Below, piece by piece: positions 34,193 through 45,262 of a stretch of 45,262 nucleotides of DNA (its first letter is position 1; every line of letters begins with the position of its first letter). The translations under genes and the position numbers were made by a program. The notes beneath the pieces are model-generated. The model searched no databases, was not told the origin of the DNA, and saw only the letters and a program-made list of their open reading frames with translations. Source of the stretch: an uncultured Bacteroides sp. Lineage in GTDB: Bacteria > Bacteroidota > Bacteroidia > Bacteroidales > Bacteroidaceae. The stretch spans positions 1 to 45,262 of the forward strand of contig CALYZE010000015.1 in assembly GCA_945607605.1 (NCBI GenBank), read 5' to 3'.

Positions 34193-34256
34193 ACACTCCC
34201 TAATTAACACTCCTAGCCAATTAACCTGATTTAACCAGATGTTCTCGTAAATTAAC
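34190..34256. repeat. Tandem TTAAC repeats upstream of rprX (candidate response-regulator operator)
   Basis: On the plus strand TTAACCTGAT (34221-34230) is followed directly by TTAACCAGAT (34231-34240), and TTAACC recurs at 34252, 21 bases further. Two copies of TTAACACTCC lie at 34190 and 34204. Repeats at 10 and 21 bases fall on one DNA face, as in OmpR-family binding sites. Confidence 0.5.
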
Positions 34257-34384
34257 CGAAGATCGTTTTTTAGGTTACATTACATGCATTATAACAAAAA
34301 TAGAGACCTTTAGTTTGCAAATTTAATAAAAAATTAAATGTTTTCATTCACAATTCCTTATATTATTAATCAGAATTAATAATA

Positions 34385-34422
34385 AAAGCCGTCATTCCCT
34401 GCAATTAGGCAACAACGGCTTT
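34385..34422 (-). terminator. Terminator of fusA2
   Basis: The minus strand has AAAGCCGT (34422-34415) and ACGGCTTT (34392-34385) forming an 8-bp stem with a loop that can pair further. TTTTATTATTA follows. It lies about 30 bases after the fusA2 stop and separates it from rprXY. Confidence 0.75.
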
Positions 34423-34453
34423 AACTATTTATAAGAAAAAGGCCAGAAGAACT

Positions 34454-36610
34454 TTAATCTTCCGCTTGTTTTGCTTCAAATTCCTTAATCAATTTGTCTT
34501 GAACATCACTCGGAACCAGTTCATAACTTGCAAATTTCATAATAAAGGAGGCACGTCCGCCAGTCAACGAGCTCAATGCTGTTGAATAAGAAGACATTTC
34601 CTTTAGAGGAACCTTAGCGCTCAACTTTTCATATCCAGCCTCGCTGCTCATACCCATAATCATGGCACGACGCCCTTGCAAGTCTCCCATTACATCTCCC
34701 ATTTTATCAGAGGGCACAAAAACTTCTACATCATAAATAGGCTCCAGAATCTTTGGCCCGGCATTTCTAAACGCTTCGCTAAAAGCATTTCGTCCTGCCA
34801 ACATGAAGGAGATTTCATTGGAATCAACCGGATGCATCTTACCATCATATACAATCACCCGCACATCACGAGCATATGAACCGGTCAGCGGGCCTTGCTC
34901 CATACGAGCCATAAGCCCCTTTAAGATGGCTGGTAAAAAACGAGCATCAATAGATCCACCTACAATACTGTTGATAAATACCAATTTACCACCCCATTCC
35001 AAGGGAACTTCTTCTACCCCTTTTACATTCATCTTGAATTCCTGCCCACCAAACTTATACGTATCCGGCATCGGCATACCTTCATAATAAGGCTCTACAA
35101 TCAGGTGAACTTCACCAAACTGCCCAGCTCCACCCGATTGCTTCTTATGACGGAAATCGGCACGAGCAGCCTTCGTGATTGTTTCACGATAAGGGATTCT
35201 TGGTTCTTCAAACTTGACTTGCAGTTTCTCATTATTCTCAAGACGCCATTTCAATGTACGTAAATGGAATTCACCTTGTCCGTGCACAATAGTCTGACGT
35301 AATTCTTTAGATTGATCAATGACCCAAGTAGGATCTTCCTCACGCATACGATTCAAAGCAACCATCATCTTTTCAGTATCAGCTTCATTCAGCGGTTTGA
35401 TAGCACGTGAATACTTTGAATTCGGATATTTGATAAAATTGAAACGGTTTTCTGTACCTTTCCCATTCAACGTATTACTAGTATGTACATCTTTCAGCTT
35501 CACGGTACAACCAATATCGCCAGCCACCATTTCTTCTACTTTAATACGGTTAGCACCTGCACAAGCATAAATCTGTGCAATACGTTCCTTGGAGCCACGG
35601 TCAGCATTCGTAAAGTCTTCTCCTTCGTGCACCTTGCCACTCATTACCTTGAAATACTGAACATCACCGATATGCGGTTCCACAGCAGTCTTAAAGAAAT
35701 ACAAAGAGGCCGGTCCACTAGAATCCGGTTTCACCACTTCTCCACGTGTATTGTGTACCGGCGGCATTTCATCTACGAAAGGCACTACGTTGCCCAAGAA
35801 TTCCATCAAACGACCAACGCCCATATTCTTACCTGCACAAACACAGAACACCGGGAACATTCCACGGGAAGCCAATCCTTTGCGGATTCCTTCACGCATT
35901 TCGTCTTCGCTCAAAGAATCTTGGTCAAAGAATTTCTCCATCAAGCTTTCATCATGTTCAGCAGCAGCCTCCACCAATGCTTTGTGTAATGCGGTTGCTT
36001 TTTCCATCTCTTCAGCCGGCACATCTTCAATTGTGGGAGCACCGCCATCCGGTCCCCACGAATATTTCTTCATCAAAAGTACATCAATCAACGAATTAAA
36101 GTTCGGTCCGGTAGCCAACGGATATTGTACGGGCACTACCTTCGAACCATAGATGGACTGTAATTGATCCAACACCATATCATAATCACACTTATCACTA
36201 TCCAGTTGATTCACCAAAAAAATGACCGGCTTACCCAGTTTCTCTGTATAGCGAAAATGATTTTGCGTGCCTACCTCCGGACCGTATTGTCCGTTCAGTA
36301 ACAAAAGAGCAGTATCCGTTACATTCAGTGCAGTCATTGCAGCTCCTACGAAGTCATCACTACCCGGACAGTCAATAATATTCAGTTTCTTACCGTTCCA
36401 TTCCACATGGAAAACGGTGGAAAACACAGAATAGCCATATTCCTGTTCCACCGGGAAGTAATCGCTGACTGTATTCTTGGCAGTAATTCTGCCGCGACGT
36501 TTTATAATACCACTCTCAAAGAGCAGCGCTTCTGTGAGAGTGGTTTTACCCGAGCCGTCATTGCCAAGGAGGGCAATGTTCTTAATTTCATTCGTCTGAT
36601 ATACTTTCAT
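34454..36610 (-). CDS. fusA2: EF-G paralog (EF-G2) with altered GTPase site
   Basis: This 718-residue protein has the full EF-G domain order, with domains IV-V rich in matches (GRRAMIMGM near the end). The G domain departs from canonical EF-G: the P-loop is GNDGSGKT (16-23), switch I is EQEYGYSV (55-62) instead of EQERGITI, and G3 is DCPGSDD, with Ser84 where canonical EF-G has the catalytic His of DTPGH. G4 is NQLD (134-137). B. thetaiotaomicron EF-G2 is established as an EF-G paralog without GTPase activity that supports translation during carbon limitation and gut colonisation, under the regulator Cur. This gene matches that type. It has its own promoter and an upstream palindrome. Confidence 0.9.
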   Translation of the reverse strand: MKVYQTNEIKNIALLGNDGSGKTTLTEALLFESGIIKRRGRITAKNTVSDYFPVEQEYGYSVFSTVFHVEWNGKKLNIIDCPGSDDFVGAAMTALNVTDTALLLLNGQYGPEVGTQNHFRYTEKLGKPVIFLVNQLDSDKCDYDMVLDQLQSIYGSKVVPVQYPLATGPNFNSLIDVLLMKKYSWGPDGGAPTIEDVPAEEMEKATALHKALVEAAAEHDESLMEKFFDQDSLSEDEMREGIRKGLASRGMFPVFCVCAGKNMGVGRLMEFLGNVVPFVDEMPPVHNTRGEVVKPDSSGPASLYFFKTAVEPHIGDVQYFKVMSGKVHEGEDFTNADRGSKERIAQIYACAGANRIKVEEMVAGDIGCTVKLKDVHTSNTLNGKGTENRFNFIKYPNSKYSRAIKPLNEADTEKMMVALNRMREEDPTWVIDQSKELRQTIVHGQGEFHLRTLKWRLENNEKLQVKFEEPRIPYRETITKAARADFRHKKQSGGAGQFGEVHLIVEPYYEGMPMPDTYKFGGQEFKMNVKGVEEVPLEWGGKLVFINSIVGGSIDARFLPAILKGLMARMEQGPLTGSYARDVRVIVYDGKMHPVDSNEISFMLAGRNAFSEAFRNAGPKILEPIYDVEVFVPSDKMGDVMGDLQGRRAMIMGMSSEAGYEKLSAKVPLKEMSSYSTALSSLTGGRASFIMKFASYELVPSDVQDKLIKEFEAKQAED

Positions 36611-36676
36611 GATATATGAAGATTTAAAGTGAATAATTTAGCATGCTTTCGTATGCCATTTAACTTTAGTGAGGCG

Positions 36677-36706
36677 CAAATTAGAAATTAATCAAAAACT
36701 AAACAA
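36677..36706 (-). promoter_or_regulatory. Candidate fusA2 promoter
   Basis: The minus strand has TTG (36706-36704), a 20-base spacer and TAATTTG (36683-36677), which is one base shorter than TAnnTTTG. The predicted start is near 36670, giving a leader of about 60 bases before the ATG at 36610. Confidence 0.45.
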
Positions 36707-36716
36707 TTAATCAGCA

Positions 36717-36743
36717 GTGTTACTAAACAATGTTATGTAACAC
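36717..36743. promoter_or_regulatory. Inverted repeat upstream of fusA2 (candidate activator site)
   Basis: GTGTTAC (36717-36723) and GTAACAC (36737-36743) are perfect inverted arms 13 bases apart. Inside the right half, TGTTA-TG-TAACA (36731-36742) is a second perfect inverted repeat. The centre is about 60 bases upstream of the predicted fusA2 start. Confidence 0.45.
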
Positions 36744-36939
36744 ATTACCCCATTCCAGAGTCAATCCATCCTGACGACTCATTCAAAAAGCAGATTTGTA
36801 TGCGATGGCTACAATGCTATGTTGACTCCTACAACTATCAATCCTAAAATGACAGAATACCATCACAAAAAAGCAATATTTGAGCTATAGTTTATCCTTT
36901 TTGACAGATTTGCATACCCTCACTTACCTTAATTTCTCC

Positions 36940-36947
36940 TATCTTTG
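36940..36947 (+). promoter_or_regulatory. -7 promoter element of the GH35 gene
   Basis: TATCTTTG is an exact TAnnTTTG match, 50 bases upstream of the ATG at 36998. Confidence 0.6.
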
Positions 36948-36997
36948 CCTACCAACATAAATAAATAAATTACTAACTCCTAATACCATTTATTTTA

Positions 36998-39454
36998 ATG
37001 AGAAGAAAAATTATCTGGAGTCTTGGCTTGTCAATCAGTCTCCTCTGTTTGTCTTCCGCAAAAGTGCAAACAATGAATGCCGCTACTCTTTCGGGAGAAA
37101 GTTGGAGAAAATCCAACAGCGAGACAGTTCTCCCCTTGCGTGACCATTTGGATTCACGTGCAGGGTCAGAAACCCAAGGAGACTTTACTGTCGGCAACAA
37201 GACTTTTTTGCTCAATGGCAAACCCTTTGTGGTAAAGGCTGCCGAATTGCATTATCCACGTATTCCCAAACCTTATTGGGATCAACGTATCAAATTATGC
37301 AAAGCACTGGGCATGAATACAATTTGTCTTTATGTTTTCTGGAATTCTCATGAACAGCAGCCCGACACATTCGACTTTACAGGCCAGAATGATTTGGCTG
37401 AATTTTGCCGCTTATGTCAAGAAAACGACATGTACGTCATCCTGCGACCGGGCCCTTATGTTTGTGCCGAATGGGAAATGGGCGGCCTTCCTTGGTGGTT
37501 GCTTAAGAAAAAAGACATCCGCCTGCGTGAATCAGATCCTTATTTCATAGAACGTGTAGCTATTTTTGAGAAAGCAGTGGCCGAACAGGTAGCTGATATG
37601 ACCATACAGAAGGGCGGTCCTATCATTATGGTACAAGTAGAAAATGAATACGGTTCCTATGGAGAAGATAAAGGTTATGTATCACAAATCCGTGACATTG
37701 TACGTGCCAACTTTCCGGGAGTAGCACTCTTTCAGTGCGACTGGGCATCCAACTTCACCAAAAACGGACTCGACGATCTCGTTTGGACCATGAACTTTGG
37801 TACAGGTGCCAACATTGATCAACAATTTGCCCCCTTGCAGAAGTTGCGTCCTGACAGTCCATTGATGTGTTCTGAGTTTTGGAGCGGATGGTTCGACAAA
37901 TGGGGAGCTAACCACGAAACTCGTCCGGCTGCAGATATGATTAAAGGTCTGGACGAAATGCTGTCTAAAAACATCTCCTTCAGTTTGTATATGACTCACG
38001 GAGGTACGAATTGGGGACATTGGGCAGGCGCTAACTCTCCGGGATTTGCTCCCGACGTGACTTCCTACGATTACGATGCTCCCATTAGCGAGTCTGGTCA
38101 GACTACACCCAAATACTGGGAACTGAGAAAGGCAATGAAAAAACATATGAATGGAGAAAAGCAGTCGAAAGTGCCTGCATTAATCAAACCCATCAGCATA
38201 CCTGCATTCCAATTCACAGAGATGGCACCCTTGTTCGACAACCTCCCCACTGCCAAGAAAGACCGCAACATTCGTACCATGGAAGAGTATGATCAAGGGT
38301 TCGGAAGCATTCTCTACCGCACCACTCTACCAGAGATGAAATCAGCTTCTCTGCTCACAGTCAACGACGCTCACGACTTTGCTCAAGTATTTGTTGACGG
38401 CAAATATATCGGCAAGCTTGACCGCCGCAACGGTGAAAAGCAACTGACCTTCCCCGCTTGCCGCAAAGGTGCACAACTTGACATTTTGGTGGAAGCTATG
38501 GGAAGAATAAACTTCGGACGTGCCATCAAAGACTTCAAAGGTATCACAGAAAGCGTAGAATTAACCGTAGATATGGACGGACATCCTTTCACTTGCAATC
38601 TGAAGGATTGGGAAATATTCAACCTTGAAGACACCTACGATTTTTACAAAAAGATGAAGTTTCAGCCAATTTCCTCTTTGAAAGACAAATTAGGGCAACG
38701 CATACCAGGAGCCTATCGGGCTACTTTCCAAGTAAAGAAACCAAGCGATACTTTCTTGAACTTCGAAACATGGGGTAAAGGATTGGTATATGTCAATGGC
38801 TATGCTCTGGGCAGAATCTGGGAAATAGGGCCTCAACAGACTCTTTACATTCCGGGATGCTGGTTGAAGGAAGGTGAAAACGAAGTGATTGTATTTGATA
38901 TCATCGGCCCTCAAGAGGCTAAATCAGAAGGGCTTAAACAGCCAATTCTAGATCAGTTGCTCGTTAAAAAGCCTCTCATCCATCGTAATGAAGGCGAAGA
39001 ACTTGATTTATCAGGTGAAAAAGAAGTCGTATCTGGTAGTTTCAAGCCGGGTAACGGATGGCAGGAAGTAAAATTCGACCAAGCCACCACCGGACGTTAT
39101 GTTTGCCTACAAGCTTTGAGCGCTCAAGACGGTAAAGAGTTGGCATGCATTGCCGAGATGTATCTCCTGAATGAAAAAGGCGAACGCCTGTCACGCGAAC
39201 CTTGGATTGTCAACTATGCAGACAGCGAAGACGTATCACATGTGAACCGTTCGGCTGACAAGATATTCGACCTGCAAGAGTCTACTTACTGGGGCACCAC
39301 AAAGGGTAGTCAATATCCACATTCCATTGTGATTGACTTAGGTAGTACCCACACCTTGACCGGCATTCAATATTTGCCTAGAATGGAAGGTGAAGTACCG
39401 GGTGGAATCAAAGACTTTAAAGTTTATGTAAAAGCACAGGCTTTTAAATTCTAA
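36998..39454 (+). CDS. Secreted GH35 beta-galactosidase with C-terminal discoidin-like domain
   Basis: This 818-residue enzyme removes terminal beta-galactose from glycans. A signal peptide spans about 1-22, and a GH35 TIM barrel runs from about 65 to 390. The acid/base is Glu217 (QVENEYGSYG) and the nucleophile Glu293 (CSEFWSGWFDKWG). Jelly-roll domains typical of GH35 follow (VNDAHDFAQVFVDGKYIG; NGYALGRIWEIGPQQ). The last about 130 residues resemble an F5/8-type (CBM32-like) carbohydrate-binding domain (STYWGTTKG, PHSIVIDLGSTHTLTGIQYLPR). It acts in the periplasm or at the surface. It is divergent from fusA2 and ends at a bidirectional terminator. Confidence 0.93.
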   Translation: MRRKIIWSLGLSISLLCLSSAKVQTMNAATLSGESWRKSNSETVLPLRDHLDSRAGSETQGDFTVGNKTFLLNGKPFVVKAAELHYPRIPKPYWDQRIKLCKALGMNTICLYVFWNSHEQQPDTFDFTGQNDLAEFCRLCQENDMYVILRPGPYVCAEWEMGGLPWWLLKKKDIRLRESDPYFIERVAIFEKAVAEQVADMTIQKGGPIIMVQVENEYGSYGEDKGYVSQIRDIVRANFPGVALFQCDWASNFTKNGLDDLVWTMNFGTGANIDQQFAPLQKLRPDSPLMCSEFWSGWFDKWGANHETRPAADMIKGLDEMLSKNISFSLYMTHGGTNWGHWAGANSPGFAPDVTSYDYDAPISESGQTTPKYWELRKAMKKHMNGEKQSKVPALIKPISIPAFQFTEMAPLFDNLPTAKKDRNIRTMEEYDQGFGSILYRTTLPEMKSASLLTVNDAHDFAQVFVDGKYIGKLDRRNGEKQLTFPACRKGAQLDILVEAMGRINFGRAIKDFKGITESVELTVDMDGHPFTCNLKDWEIFNLEDTYDFYKKMKFQPISSLKDKLGQRIPGAYRATFQVKKPSDTFLNFETWGKGLVYVNGYALGRIWEIGPQQTLYIPGCWLKEGENEVIVFDIIGPQEAKSEGLKQPILDQLLVKKPLIHRNEGEELDLSGEKEVVSGSFKPGNGWQEVKFDQATTGRYVCLQALSAQDGKELACIAEMYLLNEKGERLSREPWIVNYADSEDVSHVNRSADKIFDLQESTYWGTTKGSQYPHSIVIDLGSTHTLTGIQYLPRMEGEVPGGIKDFKVYVKAQAFKF

Positions 39455-39467
39455 AACAGATAGAAAA

Positions 39468-39519
39468 AGCGAAGCATCCATTCTTCAGATAAAAGAGAAT
39501 AGATGCTTCGCTTCTTTTA
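39468..39519. terminator. Bidirectional terminator between the GH35 gene and the mannonate oxidoreductase gene
   Basis: Arms at 39468-39484 and 39496-39512 (AGCGAAGCATC and GATGCTTCGCT plus ATTCT and AGAAT) pair over 17 positions with one mismatch. T-rich stretches follow on both strands (TCTTTTAA plus; TTTTTCTA minus). Confidence 0.85.
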
Positions 39520-39524
39520 ATGGA

Positions 39525-40337
39525 CTACACTCCGCTAAATGCGCTGAAACCTCCGTCAATAGGCATAACAATACCTGTCACAAAACTGGCAGCATCACTA
39601 CACAAGAACTGCACCGCACCATTCAGTTCACTGATATTACCAAAACGCCCCATCGGAGTTTTAGCTATCACTTTTTTGCTGCGATCTGTCAAACTCCCGT
39701 CCGGATTAATTAATACAGCACGATTTTGATTTCCGATAAAGAAACCGGGAGCAATAGCATTAACACGAATCTGCTCATTAAACTTTTGCGCCATTTCTGT
39801 AGCCAGCCATTTAGTGAAAATCTCAATGCCACTCTTTGCAATGGAATATCCCGGTACACGAGTGATAGCAGAGAAAGAAGCCATAGAAGACACATTGACA
39901 ATGCTTCCTTTTCCGTTCTTAGCCATCACTTCACCAAACACAAGGCAAGGATAAACAGAACCATACAAATTCAAATCAACCACCTTAGATAAATCTGCTA
40001 CTTTCATATCAAAGAATGTCTGTTCCGGTGTCAATGTACCACCAGGTATATTCCCACCGGCAGCATTAATAAGTATATCAATCTGTCCCCAGTGAGATAA
40101 AATCTCATCTTTCACCTTATGAAGACTATCGACATCAAGAACATTACAAGCCTTACCAGCCACTTCTCCCAATGATTCCAATTCTTTGATCATGCCATCC
40201 ACCTTATCTTGATGAGCACCAATGATAAAAACTTTAGCTCCGGCCTGCAAAAAGCCACGTGCAATATTACTTCCCAACACACCGGATCCACCTGTAACTA
40301 CAGCTACTTTTCCAGCAATACTAAACATTTCATTCAT
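39525..40337 (-). CDS. Short-chain dehydrogenase, probable D-mannonate oxidoreductase
   Basis: This 270-residue NAD(P)-dependent SDR has the cofactor motif TGGSGVLG (15-22), NAAG (91-94) and the catalytic Tyr164-xxx-Lys168 (YSIAK). It lies 10 bases after uxuA on the same strand, which supports interconversion of fructuronate and mannonate, the step before dehydration by UxuA in glucuronate degradation. It is not related to the classical UxuB fold, so it replaces that enzyme by analogy. The ATG at 40337 (after GAGAGAT) is chosen; the longer frame to 40370 would overlap uxuA. Confidence 0.85.
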   Translation of the reverse strand: MNEMFSIAGKVAVVTGGSGVLGSNIARGFLQAGAKVFIIGAHQDKVDGMIKELESLGEVAGKACNVLDVDSLHKVKDEILSHWGQIDILINAAGGNIPGGTLTPEQTFFDMKVADLSKVVDLNLYGSVYPCLVFGEVMAKNGKGSIVNVSSMASFSAITRVPGYSIAKSGIEIFTKWLATEMAQKFNEQIRVNAIAPGFFIGNQNRAVLINPDGSLTDRSKKVIAKTPMGRFGNISELNGAVQFLCSDAASFVTGIVMPIDGGFSAFSGV

Positions 40338-40347
40338 ATCTCTCTTT

Positions 40348-41526
40348 TTATTTTGAGTTCTGTATTTCATCCTTCACCACAGCCATCATCCCTTCTACTT
40401 GTGCCAATGCCAGCATACGTCCATGGAAAGAATAACCTGCATTATATCCCTTGTCTTCATCACCCAACATCATACGCCCATGATCCACTCGCATCGGCAG
40501 ATTGGGATTCTCTCTCTCAAAAATACGAATTAATTCAATGAGATGTCCTCTACCATCCAAATGAGAGCTTTCAATAAAATTTCCACCCGGCATGGCTTTT
40601 GTGCTACGTAGATGTACGAAATGAGTGCGTTTGGCAAATTTTCTTGCCAGTTCTCTCGTATCGTTCTGTTCGCCCGCACTTAAGGAGCCTGCACAAAAAG
40701 TCAAACCATTATGGGGATTATCTACCGCCTGCAAAAACCAGGCAATATCCTGTTCATCTGTTACGATGCGCGGCAATCCCAATACTTGGAAAGGAGGATC
40801 ATCAGGATGTACACACATATTAATACCGTACTCTTCACAGACGGGCATAATAGCAGCTAAAAAGTAACGCATATTTTCACGCAAACCATCACGGTCAATT
40901 CCATCATAGAGTGCCAATAACCTTTTGAAGATAGCTACCGGATTCTTATCCCCTTCCTTGATATTGCCATTTACAAAACCTTGTGTTTTTACAATGATAG
41001 TGTCAATCAATTCTTCTTTTTCTGCTTCTGTTATGACCTTATCCAGTTCTTCCACTTTTTGTAGTTCTTCCAACGAATAATCCTCTTCCGCATTTTTTCG
41101 GCACAGTATCTTCAAATCAAAGTATGCAAACCGAATCTTATCAAAATAGAGTGAGGACGTACCATCTTTCCAAGAATAATGTAAATCTGTACGGATCCAG
41201 TCAATCACCGGCATGAAGTTATAACAGACCGTCTTTACACCTGCCTTCCCCAAATTGGCAAGGCTAGCCTTATAGTTCGTTATTAATTGGTCGCGCTCAG
41301 GACCCGCATACTTTATTGATTCACTTACCGGCAAGCTTTCCACTACCGACCAGCGCAAACCAAAAGATTCGATATAGTTCTTTAAATCTTCGATGGCATC
41401 CAAAGTCCAAATTTCACCATTAGGTACCTCATGCAAAGCTGTGACGATACCCTCTACGCCTATTTGGCGCAACATATCAAGCGTTATTTTATCTTTCTTA
41501 CCAAACCATCTCCAAGTCTTTTCCAT
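40348..41526 (-). CDS. uxuA: Mannonate dehydratase
   Basis: This 392-residue enzyme dehydrates D-mannonate to 2-keto-3-deoxygluconate in the glucuronate pathway. It shows the UxuA pattern throughout: TWRWFGKKDKITL, IGVEGIVTALHEVPNGEIW, NFMPVIDWIRTDL, MCVHPDDPPFQVLGLPRIV, LTFCAGSLSAG, HFVHLRST and MRVDHGRMM, which carry the metal ligands (His, Cys, His, Asp). It is the first gene of a two-gene operon with the SDR. No uxaC, kdgK or eda gene is in the window. Confidence 0.96.
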   Translation of the reverse strand: MEKTWRWFGKKDKITLDMLRQIGVEGIVTALHEVPNGEIWTLDAIEDLKNYIESFGLRWSVVESLPVSESIKYAGPERDQLITNYKASLANLGKAGVKTVCYNFMPVIDWIRTDLHYSWKDGTSSLYFDKIRFAYFDLKILCRKNAEEDYSLEELQKVEELDKVITEAEKEELIDTIIVKTQGFVNGNIKEGDKNPVAIFKRLLALYDGIDRDGLRENMRYFLAAIMPVCEEYGINMCVHPDDPPFQVLGLPRIVTDEQDIAWFLQAVDNPHNGLTFCAGSLSAGEQNDTRELARKFAKRTHFVHLRSTKAMPGGNFIESSHLDGRGHLIELIRIFERENPNLPMRVDHGRMMLGDEDKGYNAGYSFHGRMLALAQVEGMMAVVKDEIQNSK

Positions 41527-41862
41527 AATTTTAAATAATTAGTTTTATGACACAATAGTATAGGATTCAATACTTTCTCTTTATCAAGAGCCCTGAACAT
41601 TCTTCAGACATAAAACAACCTCAACAGATGAACGGGCTAGCTTCAATTTTCTTTTTTACAAGTAAGACTTTCTCATCTTATATAACGATGAAAAAAAGTC
41701 GCATCTAAATTTAATAGTCTTATTCTTAAGTTTTTCATGCCATTATTCTCAGCAAAAGTAAGAAAAGTTATGGAACTCTTGCATAGAAGTATGTACAATC
41801 ATTTGTGTTTTCGTTCAGAAACCATTATTTCTACAGCACCTATATTCGCTACAGTTTACACA

Positions 41863-41928
41863 CTTATCTGCGTTGGCTTACGCTCTTATCTGCGTTGGCC
41901 TACACTCTTATCTGCGTTGGCCTACACT
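41863..41928. repeat. 22-bp tandem repeat, three copies
   Basis: Copies begin at 41863, 41885 and 41907, each starting CTTATCTGCGTTGGC; copies 2 and 3 are identical and copy 1 differs at two positions. A partial fourth copy (CTTATAAGTGTT) starts at 41929. Just beyond lies a perfect inverted repeat CTTATA-TGTG-TATAAG (41951-41966). Confidence 0.85.
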
Positions 41929-41988
41929 CTTATAAGTGTTACCGTATGCACTTATATGTGTATAAGCTACCATGCTTAAATATCAAAA

Positions 41989-42040
41989 AGAAGCGAGAAA
42001 AGCTTTGTACCAATTTATTAAATCGATGCAAAGCTTTTCT
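41989..42040 (-). terminator. Terminator of the GH2 gene
   Basis: AGAAAAGCTTTG (41996-42007) and CAAAGCTTTTCT (42029-42040) form a perfect 12-bp stem with a 21-base loop. On the minus strand CGCTTCTTTTTG follows, so it serves the minus-strand GH2 gene. Confidence 0.75.
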
Positions 42041-42077
42041 ATATAAAGACAATTCTATTTATCCGTGCAATCTGTCT

Positions 42078-45191
<3,114 letters not shown>

Positions 45192-45228
45192 TTAAGTTTG
45201 TGAAGATATGTCGGTTAAGCACCGTTGA

Positions 45229-45236
45229 CAAAGATA
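45229..45236 (-). promoter_or_regulatory. -7 promoter element of the GH2 gene
   Basis: The minus strand reads TATCTTTG, an exact TAnnTTTG match, 52 bases upstream of the ATG at 45176. Confidence 0.55.
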
Positions 45237-45262
45237 AGCAGAAGATAAAGAAATAAGTACTA

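Larger units (their letters stand above)
36611..36997. other. Divergent control region between fusA2 and the GH35 gene
   Basis: This 387-base non-coding region holds the fusA2 promoter and palindrome on the left and the GH35 promoter (36940-36947) on the right. I see no gene or further strong structure between 36744 and 36930. Confidence 0.5.
41527..42077. other. Intergenic region between uxuA and the GH2 gene
   Basis: This 551-base region contains no convincing gene. Its contents are a possible imperfect uxuA -7 element (TACTATTG on the minus strand, 41553-41560), an imperfect hairpin near 41660-41700, the 22-bp tandem repeat (41863-41928), a small palindrome (41951-41966) and the GH2 terminator (41996-42040). 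Short frames across the repeat give repetitive low-complexity peptides and are rejected as genes. Confidence 0.5.

Noticed and set aside
35483-36152. Overlapping plus-strand frames of 117-168 codons inside fusA2
   Set aside because: They are antisense to conserved EF-G sequence; His/Ser-rich translations without any recognisable domain.

Overview
The window looks like a chromosomal segment of a gut Bacteroides (Bacteroidota). The evidence is a low G+C content by eye, many promoters with the Bacteroides -7 element TAnnTTTG, start codons that mostly lack a Shine-Dalgarno sequence, and a characteristic gene set: a hybrid two-component sensor with a double beta-propeller, RprX/RprY, a cobalamin-dependent class II ribonucleotide reductase, a GH77 enzyme with two CBM20 modules, and an EF-G paralog with an altered GTPase site. 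The species cannot be fixed from the sequence alone. Most of the window is conserved core genome. I see no transposase, integrase, CRISPR array or rRNA.

Layout. (1) 1-2190: 5' part of a hybrid two-component sensor gene that runs off the left edge, followed by tRNA-Arg(CCG). (2) 2971-4781: asnA and ung. (3) 4823-12463: an envelope region with an LptD-type outer-membrane protein, an HD-domain hydrolase, an ArnT-like GT-C glycosyltransferase, a divergent GtrA flippase plus membrane GT2 pair, and a bile-acid-symporter-like transporter. (4) 12693-16586: a cell-wall amidase, an MCE/MlaD protein and dnaA. (5) 16596-23557: a nitroreductase, the B12-dependent RNR, 4-alpha-glucanotransferase and folB. 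(6) 27491-23680, minus strand: a probable operon mtaB - lipid A acyltransferase - GT2 - mgsA, divergent from an acyl-CoA synthetase gene. (7) 29408-31851: an alanine-rich lipoprotein, the ribosomal operon rpsF-rpsR-rplI, a MarR regulator and a tiny membrane protein. (8) 31931-36610, minus strand: rprXY and the EF-G paralog fusA2. (9) 36998-45176: two secreted beta-galactosidases (GH35 and GH2) flanking a mannonate dehydratase/oxidoreductase pair.

How genes work together. The ArnT-like transferase, GtrA flippase and GtrB/DPM1-like synthase could form a complete polyprenyl-phosphate-sugar modification route beside LptD. The mtaB operon joins tRNA modification, lipid A acylation, a glycosyltransferase and methylglyoxal synthase. 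rpsF and rpsR encode bS6 and bS18, which with bS21 are known to hide the anti-Shine-Dalgarno in Bacteroidia ribosomes. Strikingly, rpsR and rplI are the genes here with clear AGGAGG ribosome-binding sites.

Most notable observations: the EF-G paralog has Ser where canonical EF-G has the catalytic His of DTPGH; an inverted repeat lies at an activator-like distance upstream of it; tandem TTAACC repeats lie upstream of rprX; a 22-bp triplicated repeat and several strong palindromes lie between genes; and the GT-C/GtrA/GT2 set has no recognisable aminoarabinose genes nearby.
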